Source: Betaproteobacteria bacterium
GTDB lineage: Bacteria; Pseudomonadota; Gammaproteobacteria; Burkholderiales; Burkholderiaceae_F
DNA: 38,216 nt
Reading direction: 5' to 3'
Assembly (NCBI GenBank): GCA_005882215.1
Contig: VBCK01000153.1
Coordinates: 1-38,216 of the forward strand
Shown: piece after piece, positions 8,888 to 19,657 of the stretch
How the letters are laid out: every line of letters begins with the position of its first letter
Position numbering within the stretch: position 1 is the stretch's first letter
Made by a program: the position numbers and the translations under genes
The notes under the pieces: generated by a model
Seen by the model: only the letters and a program-made list of their open reading frames with translations
Databases searched by the model: none
What the model was told of the DNA's origin: nothing

Positions 8888-8899
8888 GGGTGGGAACAG

Positions 8900-9451
8900 T
8901 TATCGGCCGTAGCGCGCGGTGATCGACGCCTTGCCGATCTGGTTGGCGTTGATCTTGAAGCCGATCAGCGCCGCGCTGGCATCCGGGGGCAGCTCCAGGT
9001 GGTCGACTTTCAGCGCGTAGATCGTGAAGATGTAGCGATGCGGCTTGTCGCCGGCCGGCGGACAGGCGCCGCCGAACTCGCCCGTTCCGAAATCGTTGCG
9101 CCCCTGGCGCGCCCCGGCCGGCAACTTGGCGACGCGCCCGATGCCTCTTGGCAGCGCGCTGACTTCGGCCGGAAGGTCGAACACGATCCAGTGCCACCAG
9201 CCGCTGCCGGTCGGAGCGTCCGGGTCGTACACGGTCAGGGCAAAGCTCTTGGTGCCGGCCGGCGCACCGCTCCAGTTCAAGGCCGGCGACACGTTCTGGC
9301 CGCTGCAGCCGAATCCCGAGAACACCTGGGCGGGGCTCAGTTTTGCGCCCTCGGTAACTTCGGGGCTGGTCAGCGCGAACGCGCCGGCCCGCACGGCAAC
9401 GGCCAGCAGCAGCAGCGATGAAACGGCGAACGGCAATACGAATCGACGCAT
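8900..9451 (-). CDS. Exported YbhB/YbcL-type PEBP-family protein
   Basis: A 183-residue phosphatidylethanolamine-binding-protein fold (Raf kinase inhibitor-like). It begins with a signal peptide (FAVSSLLLLAVAVRAGAFA). Family motifs are present: YDPDAPTGSGWWHW, the RNDFG segment, and the HRYIFTIYAL strand. Bacterial members lack an established function; a ligand-binding pocket for anionic groups is family knowledge. A GAGG lies before the ATG. It starts 25 bases after the ettA stop and is probably the last gene of the gcv-ettA transcription unit. Confidence 0.9.
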   Translation of the reverse strand: MRRFVLPFAVSSLLLLAVAVRAGAFALTSPEVTEGAKLSPAQVFSGFGCSGQNVSPALNWSGAPAGTKSFALTVYDPDAPTGSGWWHWIVFDLPAEVSALPRGIGRVAKLPAGARQGRNDFGTGEFGGACPPAGDKPHRYIFTIYALKVDHLELPPDASAALIGFKINANQIGKASITARYGR

Positions 9452-9476
9452 GATGATGTCCTCGGGGTGATATGGG

Positions 9477-11135
9477 TCACTTCAGCGGCTTGAAGCGAAG
9501 CCGGTGCGGGCTGGCACCTTCCTCGCCCAGCCGCCGCTTCTTGTCGTCCTCGTACTCGCGATAGTTTCCGGCGTAAAGCACCCACTGCGAATCGCCTTCG
9601 CAGGCCAGGATGTGGGTTGCGATCCGATCCAGAAACCACCGGTCGTGCGAGATCACCAGCACGCTGCCGGCGAACTCGAGCAGCGCATCCTCCAGCGCGC
9701 GCAAGGTCTCCACATCCAGATCGTTGGACGGCTCGTCCAGCAGCAGCAGGTTGCCACCCGCAATCAGCGTCTTGGCCAGGTGCAGTCGACCCCGCTCGCC
9801 GCCCGAGAGCTGGCCCACCACTTTCTGCTGGTCGGCGCCCCGGAAATTGAAGCGTCCCAGGTAAGCGCGCGACGGCATCTCGAATTTGCCCACGGTCAGC
9901 ACATCCTGCCCGCCGGAGACCTCCTCCCACACGGTCTTGTCGTTGCCCAGCGCTTCGCGCGACTGATCCACGAACGCGATTCTCACGGTCGGCCCGATCG
10001 TGATTTCGCCCTGGTCGGGGCGCTCGCGCTGGTTGATCATCCGAAACAAGGTCGACTTGCCGGCGCCGTTGGGCCCGATGATGCCGACGATGGCGCCCGG
10101 CGGGACCTTGAACGAGAGCCGATCGATCAGCAGGCGATCGCCGTAGCCCTTGCTCACCTCCTTGAACTCGATCGCCTCGTTGCCGAGCCGTTCGGCCACC
10201 GGAATGAAGATTTCCTGCGTCTCGTTGCGCTTCTGGTACTCGAACGAGCTCAACTCGTCGAAACGGGCCAGGCGCGCCTTGCTCTTCGCCTGGCGCCCCT
10301 TCGGGTTCTGTCGAACCCACTCAAGCTCCTGCTTCATGGCGCGGATGCGGCCGGCTTCCTGCTTGGCCTCGATCTCCAGGCGCTGCTCTTTCTGCTCCAG
10401 CCAGGAGCTGTAGTTGCCCTGCCACGGAATGCCCCGCCCTCGATCCAGCTCCAGGATCCACTGGCACGCGTTGTCCAGAAAATAGCGATCGTGCGTGATT
10501 CCCACCACGGTGCCCGGAAAGCGCAACAGGAACTGCTCCAGCCACTCGACGCTTTCCGCATCCAGGTGGTTGGTCGGCTCGTCCAGCAGCAGCATGTCGG
10601 GCTTGGACAGCAGCAGACGGCACAACGCCACGCGGCGCTTCTCGCCGCCGGACAGGCTCCCGATCACGGCCTCCCAGGGCGGCAGCCGCAGCGCGTCGGC
10701 GGCGATCTCCAGGTGGTGTTCCAGATCCTCGCCGCCGGCGGCCAGGATCGCCTCGTAGCGGGCCTGCTCGCCGGCGAGCTGCTCGAAGTCCGCGTCGGGC
10801 TCCGCGTAAGCGGCGTAGACCTGGTCCAGGCGCGTGCGCGCCTCGATCAGCTCGCCCAGGCCTTCCTCGACGCACTGGCGCACGGTGCGGGTGGCATCGA
10901 GGTGCGGCTCCTGCGGCAGGTAGCCGATCTTCAGGTTCGGCATCGGGACCGCCTCGCCGTCGAAGTTCGCATCCTCGCCGGCCATGATCCGCATCAGGCT
11001 CGACTTGCCCGATCCGTTCAGCCCCAGCACGCCGATCTTGGCGCCGGGATGAAACGAAAGCGAAATGTCCTTCAGGATCTGTCGCTTCGGCGGCACGGTC
11101 TTGCTGACCCGCCGCATCGAGTAAACGTACTGCAT
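9477..11135 (-). CDS. ettA: Energy-dependent translational throttle protein EttA (ABC-F ATPase)
   Basis: A cytoplasmic ABC-F protein that binds the ribosomal E site and, in E. coli, gates the first elongation step according to ATP/ADP. The 552 residues (E. coli 555) contain two ATPase domains: Walker A GLNGSGKSS at 38-46 and GPNGAGKST in the second half, signatures LSGGEKRRV and LSGGERGRL, Walker B LLLDEPTNHLD and LLLLDEPSNDLD. Between them is the charged linker with NPKGRQAKSKARL that contacts P-site tRNA. ATG 11135 (MQYVYSMRRVSK) has GAGGGTG upstream and matches the family start. It lies 29 bases after gcvP, so co-transcription is likely. Confidence 0.95.
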   Translation of the reverse strand: MQYVYSMRRVSKTVPPKRQILKDISLSFHPGAKIGVLGLNGSGKSSLMRIMAGEDANFDGEAVPMPNLKIGYLPQEPHLDATRTVRQCVEEGLGELIEARTRLDQVYAAYAEPDADFEQLAGEQARYEAILAAGGEDLEHHLEIAADALRLPPWEAVIGSLSGGEKRRVALCRLLLSKPDMLLLDEPTNHLDAESVEWLEQFLLRFPGTVVGITHDRYFLDNACQWILELDRGRGIPWQGNYSSWLEQKEQRLEIEAKQEAGRIRAMKQELEWVRQNPKGRQAKSKARLARFDELSSFEYQKRNETQEIFIPVAERLGNEAIEFKEVSKGYGDRLLIDRLSFKVPPGAIVGIIGPNGAGKSTLFRMINQRERPDQGEITIGPTVRIAFVDQSREALGNDKTVWEEVSGGQDVLTVGKFEMPSRAYLGRFNFRGADQQKVVGQLSGGERGRLHLAKTLIAGGNLLLLDEPSNDLDVETLRALEDALLEFAGSVLVISHDRWFLDRIATHILACEGDSQWVLYAGNYREYEDDKKRRLGEEGASPHRLRFKPLK

Positions 11136-11164
11136 GATCACCCTCTGTTTTCGAGGGGCGAAGC

Positions 11165-14065
11165 TTACAGAACCGCGAGCGTTTCGTAGGCCGACAACGG
11201 CGGGCAGGTGCACATCAGGTGGCGGTCGCCATACACGTTGTCGATTCGCGCCACCGCGGGCCACACCTTGGCGCGCGCATCGACGCCGGGCGGCAAGGCG
11301 GCCTGTCGCCTCGTATACGGATGGGACCAGGAGTCCGCGGCGATCATCGCGGCCGTGTGCGGCGCGTTTTTCAGCGGATTGTCGGCCCGGTCGATGCGCC
11401 CCTGTTCGATGTCCCGGATTTCCGCGCGGATCGAGACCATCGCCTGGACGAAGCGGTCCAGCTCGGCCTTCGGCTCCGATTCGGTCGGTTCGATCATCAA
11501 CGTGCCGGCCACCGGGAACGACACGGTCGGCGCGTGCAGCCCGTAGTCCATCAGCCGCTTGGCCACGTCCTCGGCGGTGACCCCGCTCGTGTCCTTCAGC
11601 GAGCGCAGATCGATGATGCACTCGTGCGCGACGAAGCCGCTGCGGCCGGCGTACAGGATCGGGTAGTGCGGGGCCAGGCGCCTGGCCACGTAGTTGGCGC
11701 TCAGCAGCGCCACGGTCGTGGCCCGTGTCAGTCCCCGGGCTCCCATCATCGTGATGTACATCCAGACGATCGGCAGGATCCCGGCCGAGCCGTACGGCGC
11801 CGCACTGATCGGACCGACGGGCGATGGAACGCCGACCCGGCCCGGCAGGAAAGGCGCCAGGTGCGATTTGACGGCGACCGGACCGACGCCCGGGCCGCCC
11901 CCGCCGTGCGGAATGCAAAAGGTCTTGTGCAGGTTCAGATGGGACACGTCGCCGCCGAAGCGGCCCGGCGCCGCCAGTCCGACCAGCGCATTCAGGTTGG
12001 CGCCATCGACGTACACCTGCCCGCCGTAGCGGTGTACCAGGTCGCAGATCGGGCCGATCGCCTCCTCGAACACGCCGTGCGTGGACGGGTAGGTGACCAT
12101 CAGCGCGGCCAGCCGCTCCGAGTAGCGGGCGGCCTTGGCCTCGAGATCGGCCAGATCAACGTTGCCGCCGGCGTCACAGGCGACCACGACGACCTGCAAT
12201 CCGGCCAGGTGGGCCGATGCCGGGTTGGTGCCGTGCGCGCTTTCCGGAATCAGGCACACGTCGCGCTGCACCTGGCCCCGCGAGCGATGCCAGGCCCGGA
12301 TCGCGAGCAATCCGGCCAGCTCGCCCTGCGAGCCGGCGTTCGGCTGCAGGCTCAGCGCGTCGTAGCCGGCGCACTCGGCGAGCCAGCGCTCCAGCGAATC
12401 GGTCAGCTGCCGGTAACCGCGCACCTGATCCTCGGGCGCGTACGGATGCGCGTCGGCGAACTGCGGCCAGCTGATCGGAACCATCTCCGAGGTCGCGTTC
12501 AGCTTCATCGTGCAGGAGCCGAGCGGGATCATCGTCCGGTCCAGCGCCAGATCGCGATCGGCCAGCCGGCGCAGGTAGCGCAGCATCGCCGTTTCCGAGT
12601 GGTAGCTGTTGAACACCGGGTGCGACAGGATCGGCGCGCGGCGCGCCAGATCGGCAGGGATCGCATCCGGCGTGGCGGCATCCAGCGCATCGATTCGCCC
12701 CGCGTCCCGGGACAGCGCAAACAGCGACCACAAGGTCTCGATATCGGCCCGCTCCACCGTTTCGTCCAGCGCGATGCCCACCGCATCGGGCCCCAGGTCG
12801 CGCAGGTTCACGCCGTGCGTGCGAGCGGCAGCGTGGATCGCGTCCGCATCGATCCCGCTGACGGTGATCGTGTCGAAGAAGTTCGAGCTCACCCGCAGGC
12901 CGGCCGAACGCAGTCCGGCCGCCAGCACGACCGCCCTGCGGTGGATCCGCCGCGCGATCCGGCGCAAGCCCTCGGGCCCGTGGTAGATCGCATAAAACGC
13001 GGCGATCACCGCCAGCAGCGCCTGCGAGGTGCAGATGTTCGAGGTCGCCTTCTCGCGGCGGATATGCTGCTCGCGCGTCTGCAGCGCGAGCCGCAGCGCC
13101 GGCGCCCCCTGGCTGTCGACCGAGACGCCCACCACCCGCCCGGGCAGCGACCGCTTCAGGGCATCGCGACACGACATGAAAGCCGCGTGCGGCCCGCCGA
13201 AGGCAAGCGGCAGACCGAAACGCTGGGCCGATCCGATCACCAGATCGGCGCCCCATTCGCCGGGTGGCGTCAGCAGCACCAGCGCCATCGGATCGGCCGC
13301 GACCGCGACCAGGGCGTCGCGGGAGTGCGCGCCGTCGGTGAGGCGCGTCAGTTCCGACACATCCGCCCACGGCAGTTCTCCCGTCGAGGCCGGATACTGA
13401 AACAGGTACCCGAACGCGTCGATCTGCAGGGCGGCCGAATCCTCGCCCACCTGCAGTTCGATGCCGACCGCCTGCGCCCGCGTTTGCAACACCGCGATCG
13501 TCTGCGGGTGGCAGCTGAGCGAAACGAAGAACGAGGGCGACGGGTTGCCGCTGATGCGCCGGCTCATCATCATCGCCTCGGCCGCCGCGGTGGCTTCGTC
13601 CAGCAGCGAGGCGTTGGCCACCGGCAGGCCGGTCAGGTCGCACACCAGCGTCTGGAAATTCAGCATCCCTTCCAGCCGTCCCTGCGAGATCTCGGCCTGG
13701 TAGGGCGTATACGCGGTGTACCAGGCCGGGTTCTGCAGCACGTTGCGGGCGATCACCTGCGGCAGCCGGGCCGCGTGGTAGCCCATGCCGATGTAGTTGC
13801 GAAAGATGCGGTTGCGGGCGGCCAGCTCGCTCAGGCGCGCCAGCGCCTGCGCTTCCCCCACCGGCGGATCGAGTGCGAGCGGGGTCTTCAGCCGGATCGA
13901 GTCCGGGACGATCGCATCGACCAGCGCGGCCAGGCTCGGTTGACCCAGGCTGACGAGCATCGAGTCGATTTCGGCCTCGGACGGGCCGATGTGCCGTCCG
14001 ATGAAGTCCTGGTCGTCCTCGAGCTCAGCCTGGCGAGCCGCCGCGGGGCGAGCGATGTCGTCCAT
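11165..14065 (-). CDS. gcvP: Glycine dehydrogenase (decarboxylating), P protein of the glycine cleavage system
   Basis: Decarboxylates glycine and passes the aminomethyl group to the lipoyl arm of GcvH. A single-chain P protein of 966 residues, as in E. coli. PLP-lysine K714 lies in HLNLHKTFC, followed by the glycine-rich loop [13 protein letters not shown]-terminal landmarks are [12 protein letters not shown] and YIGMGYH; the C-terminal half has the SCTMKLNA motif and [15 protein letters not shown] 14065 is one base after the gcvH stop, a typical coupled start; the frame runs open further upstream but that part overlaps gcvH. Confidence 0.97.
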   Translation of the reverse strand: MDDIARPAAARQAELEDDQDFIGRHIGPSEAEIDSMLVSLGQPSLAALVDAIVPDSIRLKTPLALDPPVGEAQALARLSELAARNRIFRNYIGMGYHAARLPQVIARNVLQNPAWYTAYTPYQAEISQGRLEGMLNFQTLVCDLTGLPVANASLLDEATAAAEAMMMSRRISGNPSPSFFVSLSCHPQTIAVLQTRAQAVGIELQVGEDSAALQIDAFGYLFQYPASTGELPWADVSELTRLTDGAHSRDALVAVAADPMALVLLTPPGEWGADLVIGSAQRFGLPLAFGGPHAAFMSCRDALKRSLPGRVVGVSVDSQGAPALRLALQTREQHIRREKATSNICTSQALLAVIAAFYAIYHGPEGLRRIARRIHRRAVVLAAGLRSAGLRVSSNFFDTITVSGIDADAIHAAARTHGVNLRDLGPDAVGIALDETVERADIETLWSLFALSRDAGRIDALDAATPDAIPADLARRAPILSHPVFNSYHSETAMLRYLRRLADRDLALDRTMIPLGSCTMKLNATSEMVPISWPQFADAHPYAPEDQVRGYRQLTDSLERWLAECAGYDALSLQPNAGSQGELAGLLAIRAWHRSRGQVQRDVCLIPESAHGTNPASAHLAGLQVVVVACDAGGNVDLADLEAKAARYSERLAALMVTYPSTHGVFEEAIGPICDLVHRYGGQVYVDGANLNALVGLAAPGRFGGDVSHLNLHKTFCIPHGGGGPGVGPVAVKSHLAPFLPGRVGVPSPVGPISAAPYGSAGILPIVWMYITMMGARGLTRATTVALLSANYVARRLAPHYPILYAGRSGFVAHECIIDLRSLKDTSGVTAEDVAKRLMDYGLHAPTVSFPVAGTLMIEPTESEPKAELDRFVQAMVSIRAEIRDIEQGRIDRADNPLKNAPHTAAMIAADSWSHPYTRRQAALPPGVDARAKVWPAVARIDNVYGDRHLMCTCPPLSAYETLAVL

Positions 14066-14066
14066 G

Positions 14067-14453
14067 TCACTTGTGCTGCGCAACGTTGCTCTCGTACTGC
14101 CCGGCATCGAGCAGGCGGGAATTGGCGCCTGCCTCGAGCGGTCGCAGGCGGAACAGCCAGGCGGCGTACGCATCGGCGTTGATCGACTCGGGCTTGTCGG
14201 CCACGGCCTGGTTGACCGCCAGCACTTCGCCGGCGATGGGCGCGTACACGTCGGACGCCGCTTTCACCGATTCGACCACCGCGCACGACTCCCCCGCCTT
14301 CACGGCGCGGCCGACCTGCGGCAGTTCGACGAACACCAGGTCGCCGAGCGACTCCTGCGCGAAGTCGGTGACGCCGACGGTCGCACTGCCGTCCTTTTCC
14401 CAGCGCACCCATTCGTGCGAGTCCGTGTACTTCAGCTCCGCTGGCACTTTCAT
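14067..14453 (-). CDS. gcvH: Glycine cleavage system H protein (lipoyl carrier)
   Basis: Small lipoylated shuttle between GcvP, GcvT and lipoamide dehydrogenase. The 128 residues have the expected form: [17 protein letters not shown] start, [12 protein letters not shown], and lipoyl-attachment lysine K64 in [12 protein letters not shown]. The ATG at 14453 is chosen over one 15 codons upstream because it matches the family N-terminus and follows an AAGGACC ribosome binding site. It sits 25 bases after gcvT and one base before gcvP. Confidence 0.97.
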   Translation of the reverse strand: MKVPAELKYTDSHEWVRWEKDGSATVGVTDFAQESLGDLVFVELPQVGRAVKAGESCAVVESVKAASDVYAPIAGEVLAVNQAVADKPESINADAYAAWLFRLRPLEAGANSRLLDAGQYESNVAQHK

Positions 14454-14478
14454 GTTGCGAGGTCCTTTCCGAGGGAAG

Positions 14479-15570
14479 TCATACGAGCGGCTGTCCATGG
14501 CGCACGAAGCGCGGCTTCACGACCTGCGCAGGTCCGGTCCCGCTACGCAGCTGCACCGTGACGGCCTCGCCGATCCGCACCTGGGCCGGCAGCCGCGCCA
14601 GGGCGATCGAGACCTGCAGCGTCGGCGAAAAGCTTCCGCTGGTGACCTGACCGTCCCCGTGCGCGGTCTGCACCGCCTGATGCGCGCGCAGCACGCCCTT
14701 TTCGAGGAGCTTAAGGCCCAGCAGCTGGCGCGACGGTCCCGCTTCCCGCTGCTGCTCCAGCGCGGAGCGGCCGACAAAGGGGCGGTCCGAGTCCAGATCG
14801 ACGGTCCAGGCCAGGCCCGACTCCAGCGGCGTGACGCTTTCGTCGATGTCCTGCCCGTACAGGGCCATGCCGGCCTCCAGCCTGAGCGTGTCGCGCGCCC
14901 CCAGTCCGCAAGCTGCTGCGCCGGCATCGAGCAGGCTGCGCCACAGCGCGGGCGCCTGGTCGGCGGGCACGATGATCTCGAAGCCGTCTTCGCCCGTGTA
15001 ACCGGTGCGCGCGACGAACGCGGCCGCGGTCCACGTCGAATGAAAGCCTGGCAGCGGTGCCGCGATCGCAGCGAGCGCCGGCTGCGCGCGCGACAGCACG
15101 GCAGCGGCAGCGGGGCCCTGCAGCGCGATGATCGCCAGCTCCGGCCGGGATCGGCAATCGACCTGCAGGTCGTGGCCGTAAGCCAGCTCCTTCATCCATT
15201 GCAAGTCGCGATCCGCGGTGGCCGCGTTCAGCACCGCGCGGAAGCGCGAGACCTCCTCGCCCCACCGGTACACGATCAGATCGTCCACCACCCCGCCGCG
15301 CTCGTTCAGCATGCACGAGTACATCGCCTGCCCGGGTCGGCGCCGATCGATATCGGCCGCCAGCAGCTGGCGCAGAAACGCTCTGGCATCGGAACCGGCG
15401 ATATCGACCACGCGCATGTGCGAGACGTCGAAGGCGCCGGCTTTTCGCCGCACGGCGTGGTGCTCCTCGATCTGGGAGCCGTAGTGCAAGGGCATTTCCC
15501 ATCCGCCGAAGTCGACCATGCGAGCGCCCGCCGCAACGTGGGCGTCGTAGAGCGCGGTGCGCTTCAGCAT
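14479..15570 (-). CDS. gcvT: Glycine cleavage system aminomethyltransferase (T protein)
   Basis: Transfers the methylene group from aminomethyl-lipoyl GcvH to tetrahydrofolate, releasing ammonia and 5,10-methylene-tetrahydrofolate. The 363 residues match E. coli (364). Landmarks: [36 protein letters not shown], the catalytic-site ERGGVVDDL segment, [10 protein letters not shown], and [11 protein letters not shown]. First gene of the operon; its upstream region has a GATAAT -10-like box inside an inverted repeat. I looked for a glycine riboswitch upstream and do not see one. Confidence 0.96.
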   Translation of the reverse strand: MLKRTALYDAHVAAGARMVDFGGWEMPLHYGSQIEEHHAVRRKAGAFDVSHMRVVDIAGSDARAFLRQLLAADIDRRRPGQAMYSCMLNERGGVVDDLIVYRWGEEVSRFRAVLNAATADRDLQWMKELAYGHDLQVDCRSRPELAIIALQGPAAAAVLSRAQPALAAIAAPLPGFHSTWTAAAFVARTGYTGEDGFEIIVPADQAPALWRSLLDAGAAACGLGARDTLRLEAGMALYGQDIDESVTPLESGLAWTVDLDSDRPFVGRSALEQQREAGPSRQLLGLKLLEKGVLRAHQAVQTAHGDGQVTSGSFSPTLQVSIALARLPAQVRIGEAVTVQLRSGTGPAQVVKPRFVRHGQPLV

Positions 15571-15592
15571 GCGGGCCTGTGCCGGGCGAAAC

Positions 15593-15624
15593 GAGGTTGC
15601 AGATTATCGACCATCCGCAACCTC
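15593..15624. promoter_or_regulatory. Inverted repeat around the presumed gcvT -10 box
   Basis: GAGGTTGC at 15593-15600 and its exact reverse complement GCAACCTC at 15617-15624 are separated by 16 bases. Inside lies ATTATC (15603-15608), read on the minus strand as GATAAT, a good -10 box that would start transcription about 25 bases before the gcvT ATG. A third half site GCAACCT lies at 15639-15645. The geometry suits a dimeric regulator blocking or assisting polymerase; alternatively the arms pair as an RNA hairpin. The regulator is unknown. Confidence 0.5.
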
Positions 15625-15647
15625 ACTCCAGTTGTGAGGCAACCTTA

Positions 15648-15702
15648 CCCCTGGCTTCGCCGGGCCAAGCCCGGGTCCCTGTCCCGCAGTGAGAGGGGAG
15701 CC
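15648..15702. repeat. Diverged copy of the palindromic repeat, with hairpin
   Basis: On the minus strand this reads GCTCCCCTCTCACTGCGGGA, then CAGGGACCC and later CCAGGGGTAAGG. It recalls the reverse complement of the element inside the ABC exporter (GCTCCCCTCTCCCAC...GGGAGAGGGG...GGGGGTGAGG) with substitutions and with an extra hairpin CCGGGC-CAA-GCCCGG (15660-15674) in the middle. It lies between the hybrid kinase stop and the gcvT promoter, the usual intergenic setting, and may also act as a terminator for the kinase gene. The relationship is judged by eye. Confidence 0.45.
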
Positions 15703-15705
15703 GGA

Positions 15706-18700
15706 TCAGCCGATCATTTCGGCCATTGCGCTTTCGATCTGGTTGCGGACCGCGCGCCACTGGCCTTCGAGCGATGCGAGCGCGGGTTCGGCCCGGACCA
15801 GCGCTCCGGCCCGGGCGTCCGCTTCGAGCGCTGCGCACATCGCCGACAGCTTCATCGCGCCGATATGGGCGCTGGAGGACTTCAGACCGTGGGCCGAGGT
15901 CGCCAGCAGCTTCGGATCGCGCCGCTGACAGGCCTGCCGGATCGCGGCCAGGTGCCGCGGCACGTCCTGCAGGGAAAGCTGCAGCACCCTGGAGAGCAGG
16001 TCCGGCTTATCGGTGCCCCCGAGCTCGCGGATCCGTTGCAGCACGCTCCGGTCCAGCACCGCGGCCTCGAAGCGCCGATACTCGCCCGGCGCGTTGCGCG
16101 TTCGCGCCGCTCCGTGTGCAGCGGCGGCATCCGGCACAGCCGGCAGCGTCTCGAGCCAGCGCGCCAGCAGCTGGTGCAGCTGATACGTGGAAAACGGCTT
16201 CGGAAGAAAGTCATCCATGCCGGCGGCCAGGCACAGCTCGCGCTCCTGCGGCATCGCGTTGGCGGTCAGTGCAATGATCGGGGTGTGCGCGCCCTGCGAG
16301 GCCTGCTGGGCCCGGATCGCGCGGGTGGCGGCCAGCCCGTCCATCACCGGCATTTGAACGTCCATCAGCACCAGGTCGTACGCCTGATCGCACACCGCGC
16401 CGACGGCGGCGCGGCCGTCGGTCGCCATCTCGACATCCAGTCCGACCCGCTGCAGCATCCGCTCGGCGACCGCCTGGTTGACCGGGTTGTCCTCCACCAG
16501 CAGGACCCGGCCGGCGAAGCACGGCACCGCGGCCGGCTTATGGGCCGTGCGGCGGCGCCAGTTGCAGGTTCCGGTAATGCAGTCCTCGATCACGCGCGCA
16601 AGCTGCGACAGCCGCGCCGGCTTGTTCAGGGAGACGATCCGGTCCGAGTCGGATTTCCAACCGTTTTCCAGCCGCGCGGTCACCGGCGCCAACAGCGCCA
16701 GGTACAGCTCCTTCAGGTTCGCGTCGCCGCGCAACGCGCTCACCAGGCGCTGGCTCGCTCCCGAGGCGAAGTCGAAATCCGCGAGCAGCATCCGGTACGG
16801 CACGCCGCGCTGCACCGCGCCCCGCACCTGCTCCAATGCCTCGGCCACCTCGACCTGCCGGACATGTTGCACGCCGATCCGTGCGAGCTGCTGGCCCACG
16901 ATCGCGCACAGCACCGGATGGTCGCTCGCGATCAGCACACGGAAATCGGCCTCGCGGGGCATCGCGGACCCAACTGGCGACCCCGCAGCCAGCTTCAGGG
17001 TCGACCAGAACCGGGAGCCCTGCCCCGGTTCGGACGCGAAACCGACCTCGCCGCCCATCAGCTCGGTCAGCTGCTGCGAAATCACCAGGCCGAGCCCGGT
17101 ACCGCCGAAGCGGCGCGTGGTCGAATCGTCGGCCTGGGAGAACGCCGCGAACAGCCGGGCGCGCTGATCGGCCCCGATCCCGATTCCGGTGTCCGACACG
17201 GCCAGCGTCAAATGGCAGATCGAGCTCGCGACGGCGCCGCAGGAGGTCACCGGCCGCTCGAGCGCGAGCGACGTGCCGAGCGGTCGCAGGTGGTCGGCCC
17301 GCTCGGCGGGCGATACCTCGATCAGCACAGCGCCTTGTTCGGTGAACTTGATCGCGTTGGAGACGAAATTGGTCAGGATCTGGCGCAATCGGGTCGGATC
17401 GCCGATCAGCCGGTCCGGCAGCTCCGGGGCGATCCAGGCCAGGATCTCAAGGCCCTTGCGCTGGGCGCGCTCGGCGAACGCCGCCGCCACTTCCTCGACG
17501 AGGTCGCGCAGATCGAACTCGATTCTCTCCAGCTGCAGCTTGCCCGCTTCGACCTTGGAAAAATCCAGGATGTCGTTCATCAAGGACAGCAATGCCGTGG
17601 CGGAGCCGTGAATGGTCTGCGCGAAGTGGCGCTGCTGCTCGCCCAGGTCCGAGTCCAGCAGCAATTCGGTCATTCCGAGTACCCCGTTCATCGGAGTTCG
17701 GATTTCGTGGCTCACGTTGGCCAGGAACGCCGACTTCGCCTGCGCGGCCGACTCGGCTACCTGCTTCGCATCGACCAGGGCCTGGGTGCGGCGGCTGATC
17801 GTGTCCTCCAGTTCGGCCCGGTAGCGGGTCAGCTCCTCGATCGCGCTTTCCTGCCTGCGCCAGGCGCGCCGCAGCAGCAGCAGGGACAGCCAACCGCCTG
17901 CGCATATCGCGGTCAGGAACGAGGCATCGACCAGCGCCTCGTTGTAGCAGGGAGTCAGATAGTCCCGGGGCGACAGCCCTACCACGACGTACAGCGGATA
18001 GCTGCCGATCCGATGGAATGAGAATGTGCGCCATTCGCCGTCGATCACGCTGCGCGCCTCATACGTGCCGGATGAGTCATTGAGTCGCAGACGCGCCAGC
18101 AGCTGCGGGCTTCCGACCTTCAGACCGCCTGCGGTGGTCGAGCCGTTGACCTCGGGGTAGCGCACCAGCACGTTGCGCTCGGCGTCGAACAACGCGACCG
18201 AACCGTGGTCGCCCACCTTCACCGAGGAAATCACGTCGAACAGCCGGTCCGTGCTGATCAGGGCGCGCACCACGCCCGCGAACGATCCGTCGGGCCACTC
18301 GAGGTGGCGCGCCATCGGGAACTCCCAGCGGCCCGTGGTGCGCGCCAGGATCGGCGGCGCGAACGCGAGGTCCGGCTGGGCGCGCGCACGCTGGAAATAG
18401 AGGCGGTCGGAGATGTCGACCGGTCGGGTCGGGTCGACCCCGGCTCCGAACTTGATCAGCCCCGCTGCATCGGTGGCTCGCAGATTGGATACTTGCCCCA
18501 GGCGTTCCTGCTGCTTGGAAAGGTAGACGTTGAAGGCCTGCGCCGGCCGGTGCATGTCGGCGGCCTGCAGCCGAAACTCGTCGGCCGCGGCGGACAGCAC
18601 CAGATCGGTTTCGTGGATCGTTGCGAACAGGTACTGCTGCAGCAGTCGCGCCAGGCCGTCGGCCTCCATGGCCGCCTCCCGGTTCAACCGCTCGTGGGTC

Positions 18701-18792
18701 CGCCACAGCGAATGGCCGACAAACGCGCCGATCACGACCAGGCCGGCCGCGAAGGCGGCGATGATTGCGCTGTGCGGACGCCGAAGGTCCAT
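15706..18792 (-). CDS. Hybrid sensor histidine kinase with two receiver domains and HPt
   Basis: A 1028-residue inner-membrane phosphorelay sensor. Order: TM1 (about 8-30), periplasmic Cache-like sensor (about 35-285), TM2 (about 293-312), coiled coil, HisKA with phospho-His H362 in [10 protein letters not shown], HATPase with N box [19 protein letters not shown] and GGTGLGL, receiver 1 (about 625-740), receiver 2 with D811 in [13 protein letters not shown], and a C-terminal HPt domain with H968 in SAHGLKSSS. Receiver 1 looks degenerate: one acidic residue in IASDHP instead of the usual pair and no Ser/Thr in LALLAP, though LLADFDF and NKPAR remain. The final response regulator is not in the window. 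A GGCAGGACA ribosome binding site precedes ATG 18792. The signal sensed is unknown. Confidence 0.93.
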   Translation of the reverse strand: MDLRRPHSAIIAAFAAGLVVIGAFVGHSLWRTHERLNREAAMEADGLARLLQQYLFATIHETDLVLSAAADEFRLQAADMHRPAQAFNVYLSKQQERLGQVSNLRATDAAGLIKFGAGVDPTRPVDISDRLYFQRARAQPDLAFAPPILARTTGRWEFPMARHLEWPDGSFAGVVRALISTDRLFDVISSVKVGDHGSVALFDAERNVLVRYPEVNGSTTAGGLKVGSPQLLARLRLNDSSGTYEARSVIDGEWRTFSFHRIGSYPLYVVVGLSPRDYLTPCYNEALVDASFLTAICAGGWLSLLLLRRAWRRQESAIEELTRYRAELEDTISRRTQALVDAKQVAESAAQAKSAFLANVSHEIRTPMNGVLGMTELLLDSDLGEQQRHFAQTIHGSATALLSLMNDILDFSKVEAGKLQLERIEFDLRDLVEEVAAAFAERAQRKGLEILAWIAPELPDRLIGDPTRLRQILTNFVSNAIKFTEQGAVLIEVSPAERADHLRPLGTSLALERPVTSCGAVASSICHLTLAVSDTGIGIGADQRARLFAAFSQADDSTTRRFGGTGLGLVISQQLTELMGGEVGFASEPGQGSRFWSTLKLAAGSPVGSAMPREADFRVLIASDHPVLCAIVGQQLARIGVQHVRQVEVAEALEQVRGAVQRGVPYRMLLADFDFASGASQRLVSALRGDANLKELYLALLAPVTARLENGWKSDSDRIVSLNKPARLSQLARVIEDCITGTCNWRRRTAHKPAAVPCFAGRVLLVEDNPVNQAVAERMLQRVGLDVEMATDGRAAVGAVCDQAYDLVLMDVQMPVMDGLAATRAIRAQQASQGAHTPIIALTANAMPQERELCLAAGMDDFLPKPFSTYQLHQLLARWLETLPAVPDAAAAHGAARTRNAPGEYRRFEAAVLDRSVLQRIRELGGTDKPDLLSRVLQLSLQDVPRHLAAIRQACQRRDPKLLATSAHGLKSSSAHIGAMKLSAMCAALEADARAGALVRAEPALASLEGQWRAVRNQIESAMAEMIG

Positions 18793-18984
18793 TGTCCTGC
18801 CCTGCCCGTGTGCGGTCCCGCGGGCGACGGGACCTGACCCTGATAACGACGGGCGGACGCGGAAACTGAAGTCCGACGGCGAATTGCGGGCCTTTCCACC
18901 GGTCCAGCGGGCTTTGTCCGGGTTGGACGTCGGCCCGACGGTCCGGCCGTCAGGGCGAGGTCCGGGTGGCGACTCCGACCCCGT

Positions 18985-19548
18985 TCAGGTCTTGGGCAGC
19001 GTGACCCCGGTTTGCCCCTGGTACTTGCCGTCGCGGTCGCGATACGAGGTCTCGCAAACCTCGTCGGACTCGATGAAGATCACCTGGGCACAGCCTTCGT
19101 TGGCGTAAATGCGCGCCGGCAGCGGCGTCGTGTTGGAAAACTCCAAGGTCACGTGGCCTTCCCATTCCGGCTCGAGCGGGGTCACGTTCACGATGATGCC
19201 GCAGCGCGCGTACGTGCTCTTGCCCAGGCAGATCGTCAGCACGTTGCGCGGTATCCGGAAGTATTCGATGGTGCGGGCCAGCGCGAACGAGTTGGGCGGA
19301 ACGATGCACACGTCGCTCCGAACGTCGACGAACGAGCTCGGGTCGAATGCCTTCGGATCTACGATCGTCGAGTTGATATTGGTGAAGATCTTGAATTCGG
19401 GCGCGCAGCGGATGTCATAACCGTAGCTCGAGGTTCCGTAAGATACGACCCGGTGGCCGCCGACGCTGCGGACCTGGGTCGGCTCGAACGGCTCGATCAT
19501 CCCCTGGGCGGCCATTCGGCGGATCCAGCGGTCGCTCTTGACGGTCAT
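18985..19548 (-). CDS. dcd: dCTP deaminase
   Basis: Deaminates dCTP to dUTP, the precursor of the dUMP used by ThyA. The 187 residues match the family: SDRWIRRMA start, [47 protein letters not shown] with the catalytic glutamate E136, and C-terminal [12 protein letters not shown]. The monofunctional form is most likely. ATG 19548 is the only start fitting the family; the frame extends upstream only as an overlap with the divergent DSD1 gene. About 190 bp with no gene separate it from the kinase gene downstream. Confidence 0.96.
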   Translation of the reverse strand: MTVKSDRWIRRMAAQGMIEPFEPTQVRSVGGHRVVSYGTSSYGYDIRCAPEFKIFTNINSTIVDPKAFDPSSFVDVRSDVCIVPPNSFALARTIEYFRIPRNVLTICLGKSTYARCGIIVNVTPLEPEWEGHVTLEFSNTTPLPARIYANEGCAQVIFIESDEVCETSYRDRDGKYQGQTGVTLPKT

Positions 19549-19577
19549 GGCAAAGACGATACAAGAAGCGACAGGAC

Positions 19578-19606
19578 TTGCGTTGATGGCGCACCTAGGA
19601 TAAAAG
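19578..19606 (+). promoter_or_regulatory. Candidate sigma-70 promoter for the DSD1-family gene
   Basis: TTGCGT at 19578-19583 and TAAAAG at 19601-19606 are separated by 17 bases, in the gap between the divergent dcd and DSD1 genes. Transcription would start near 19613, about 45 bases before the chosen ATG. Moderate matches to consensus only. Confidence 0.4.
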
Positions 19607-19657
19607 GGTCGGATCGATGGCTCCATGCCGCCGTAGACCCCCAACCGGAATCGGAAA

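Noticed and set aside
11219..14182. 987-codon open frame on the plus strand opposite gcvP
   Set aside because: Antisense shadow of gcvP; composition is arginine/histidine/glutamine-rich with no motif.
15571..15705. Glycine riboswitch upstream of gcvT
   Set aside because: Expected in this lineage, but I see neither the tandem aptamer length nor its conserved core; the region is filled by a promoter-like repeat and a decayed palindromic element.
14071..18021. 1316-codon open frame on the plus strand opposite gcvH, gcvT and the hybrid kinase
   Set aside because: Crosses three real genes and an intergenic region with a promoter; same shadow composition.
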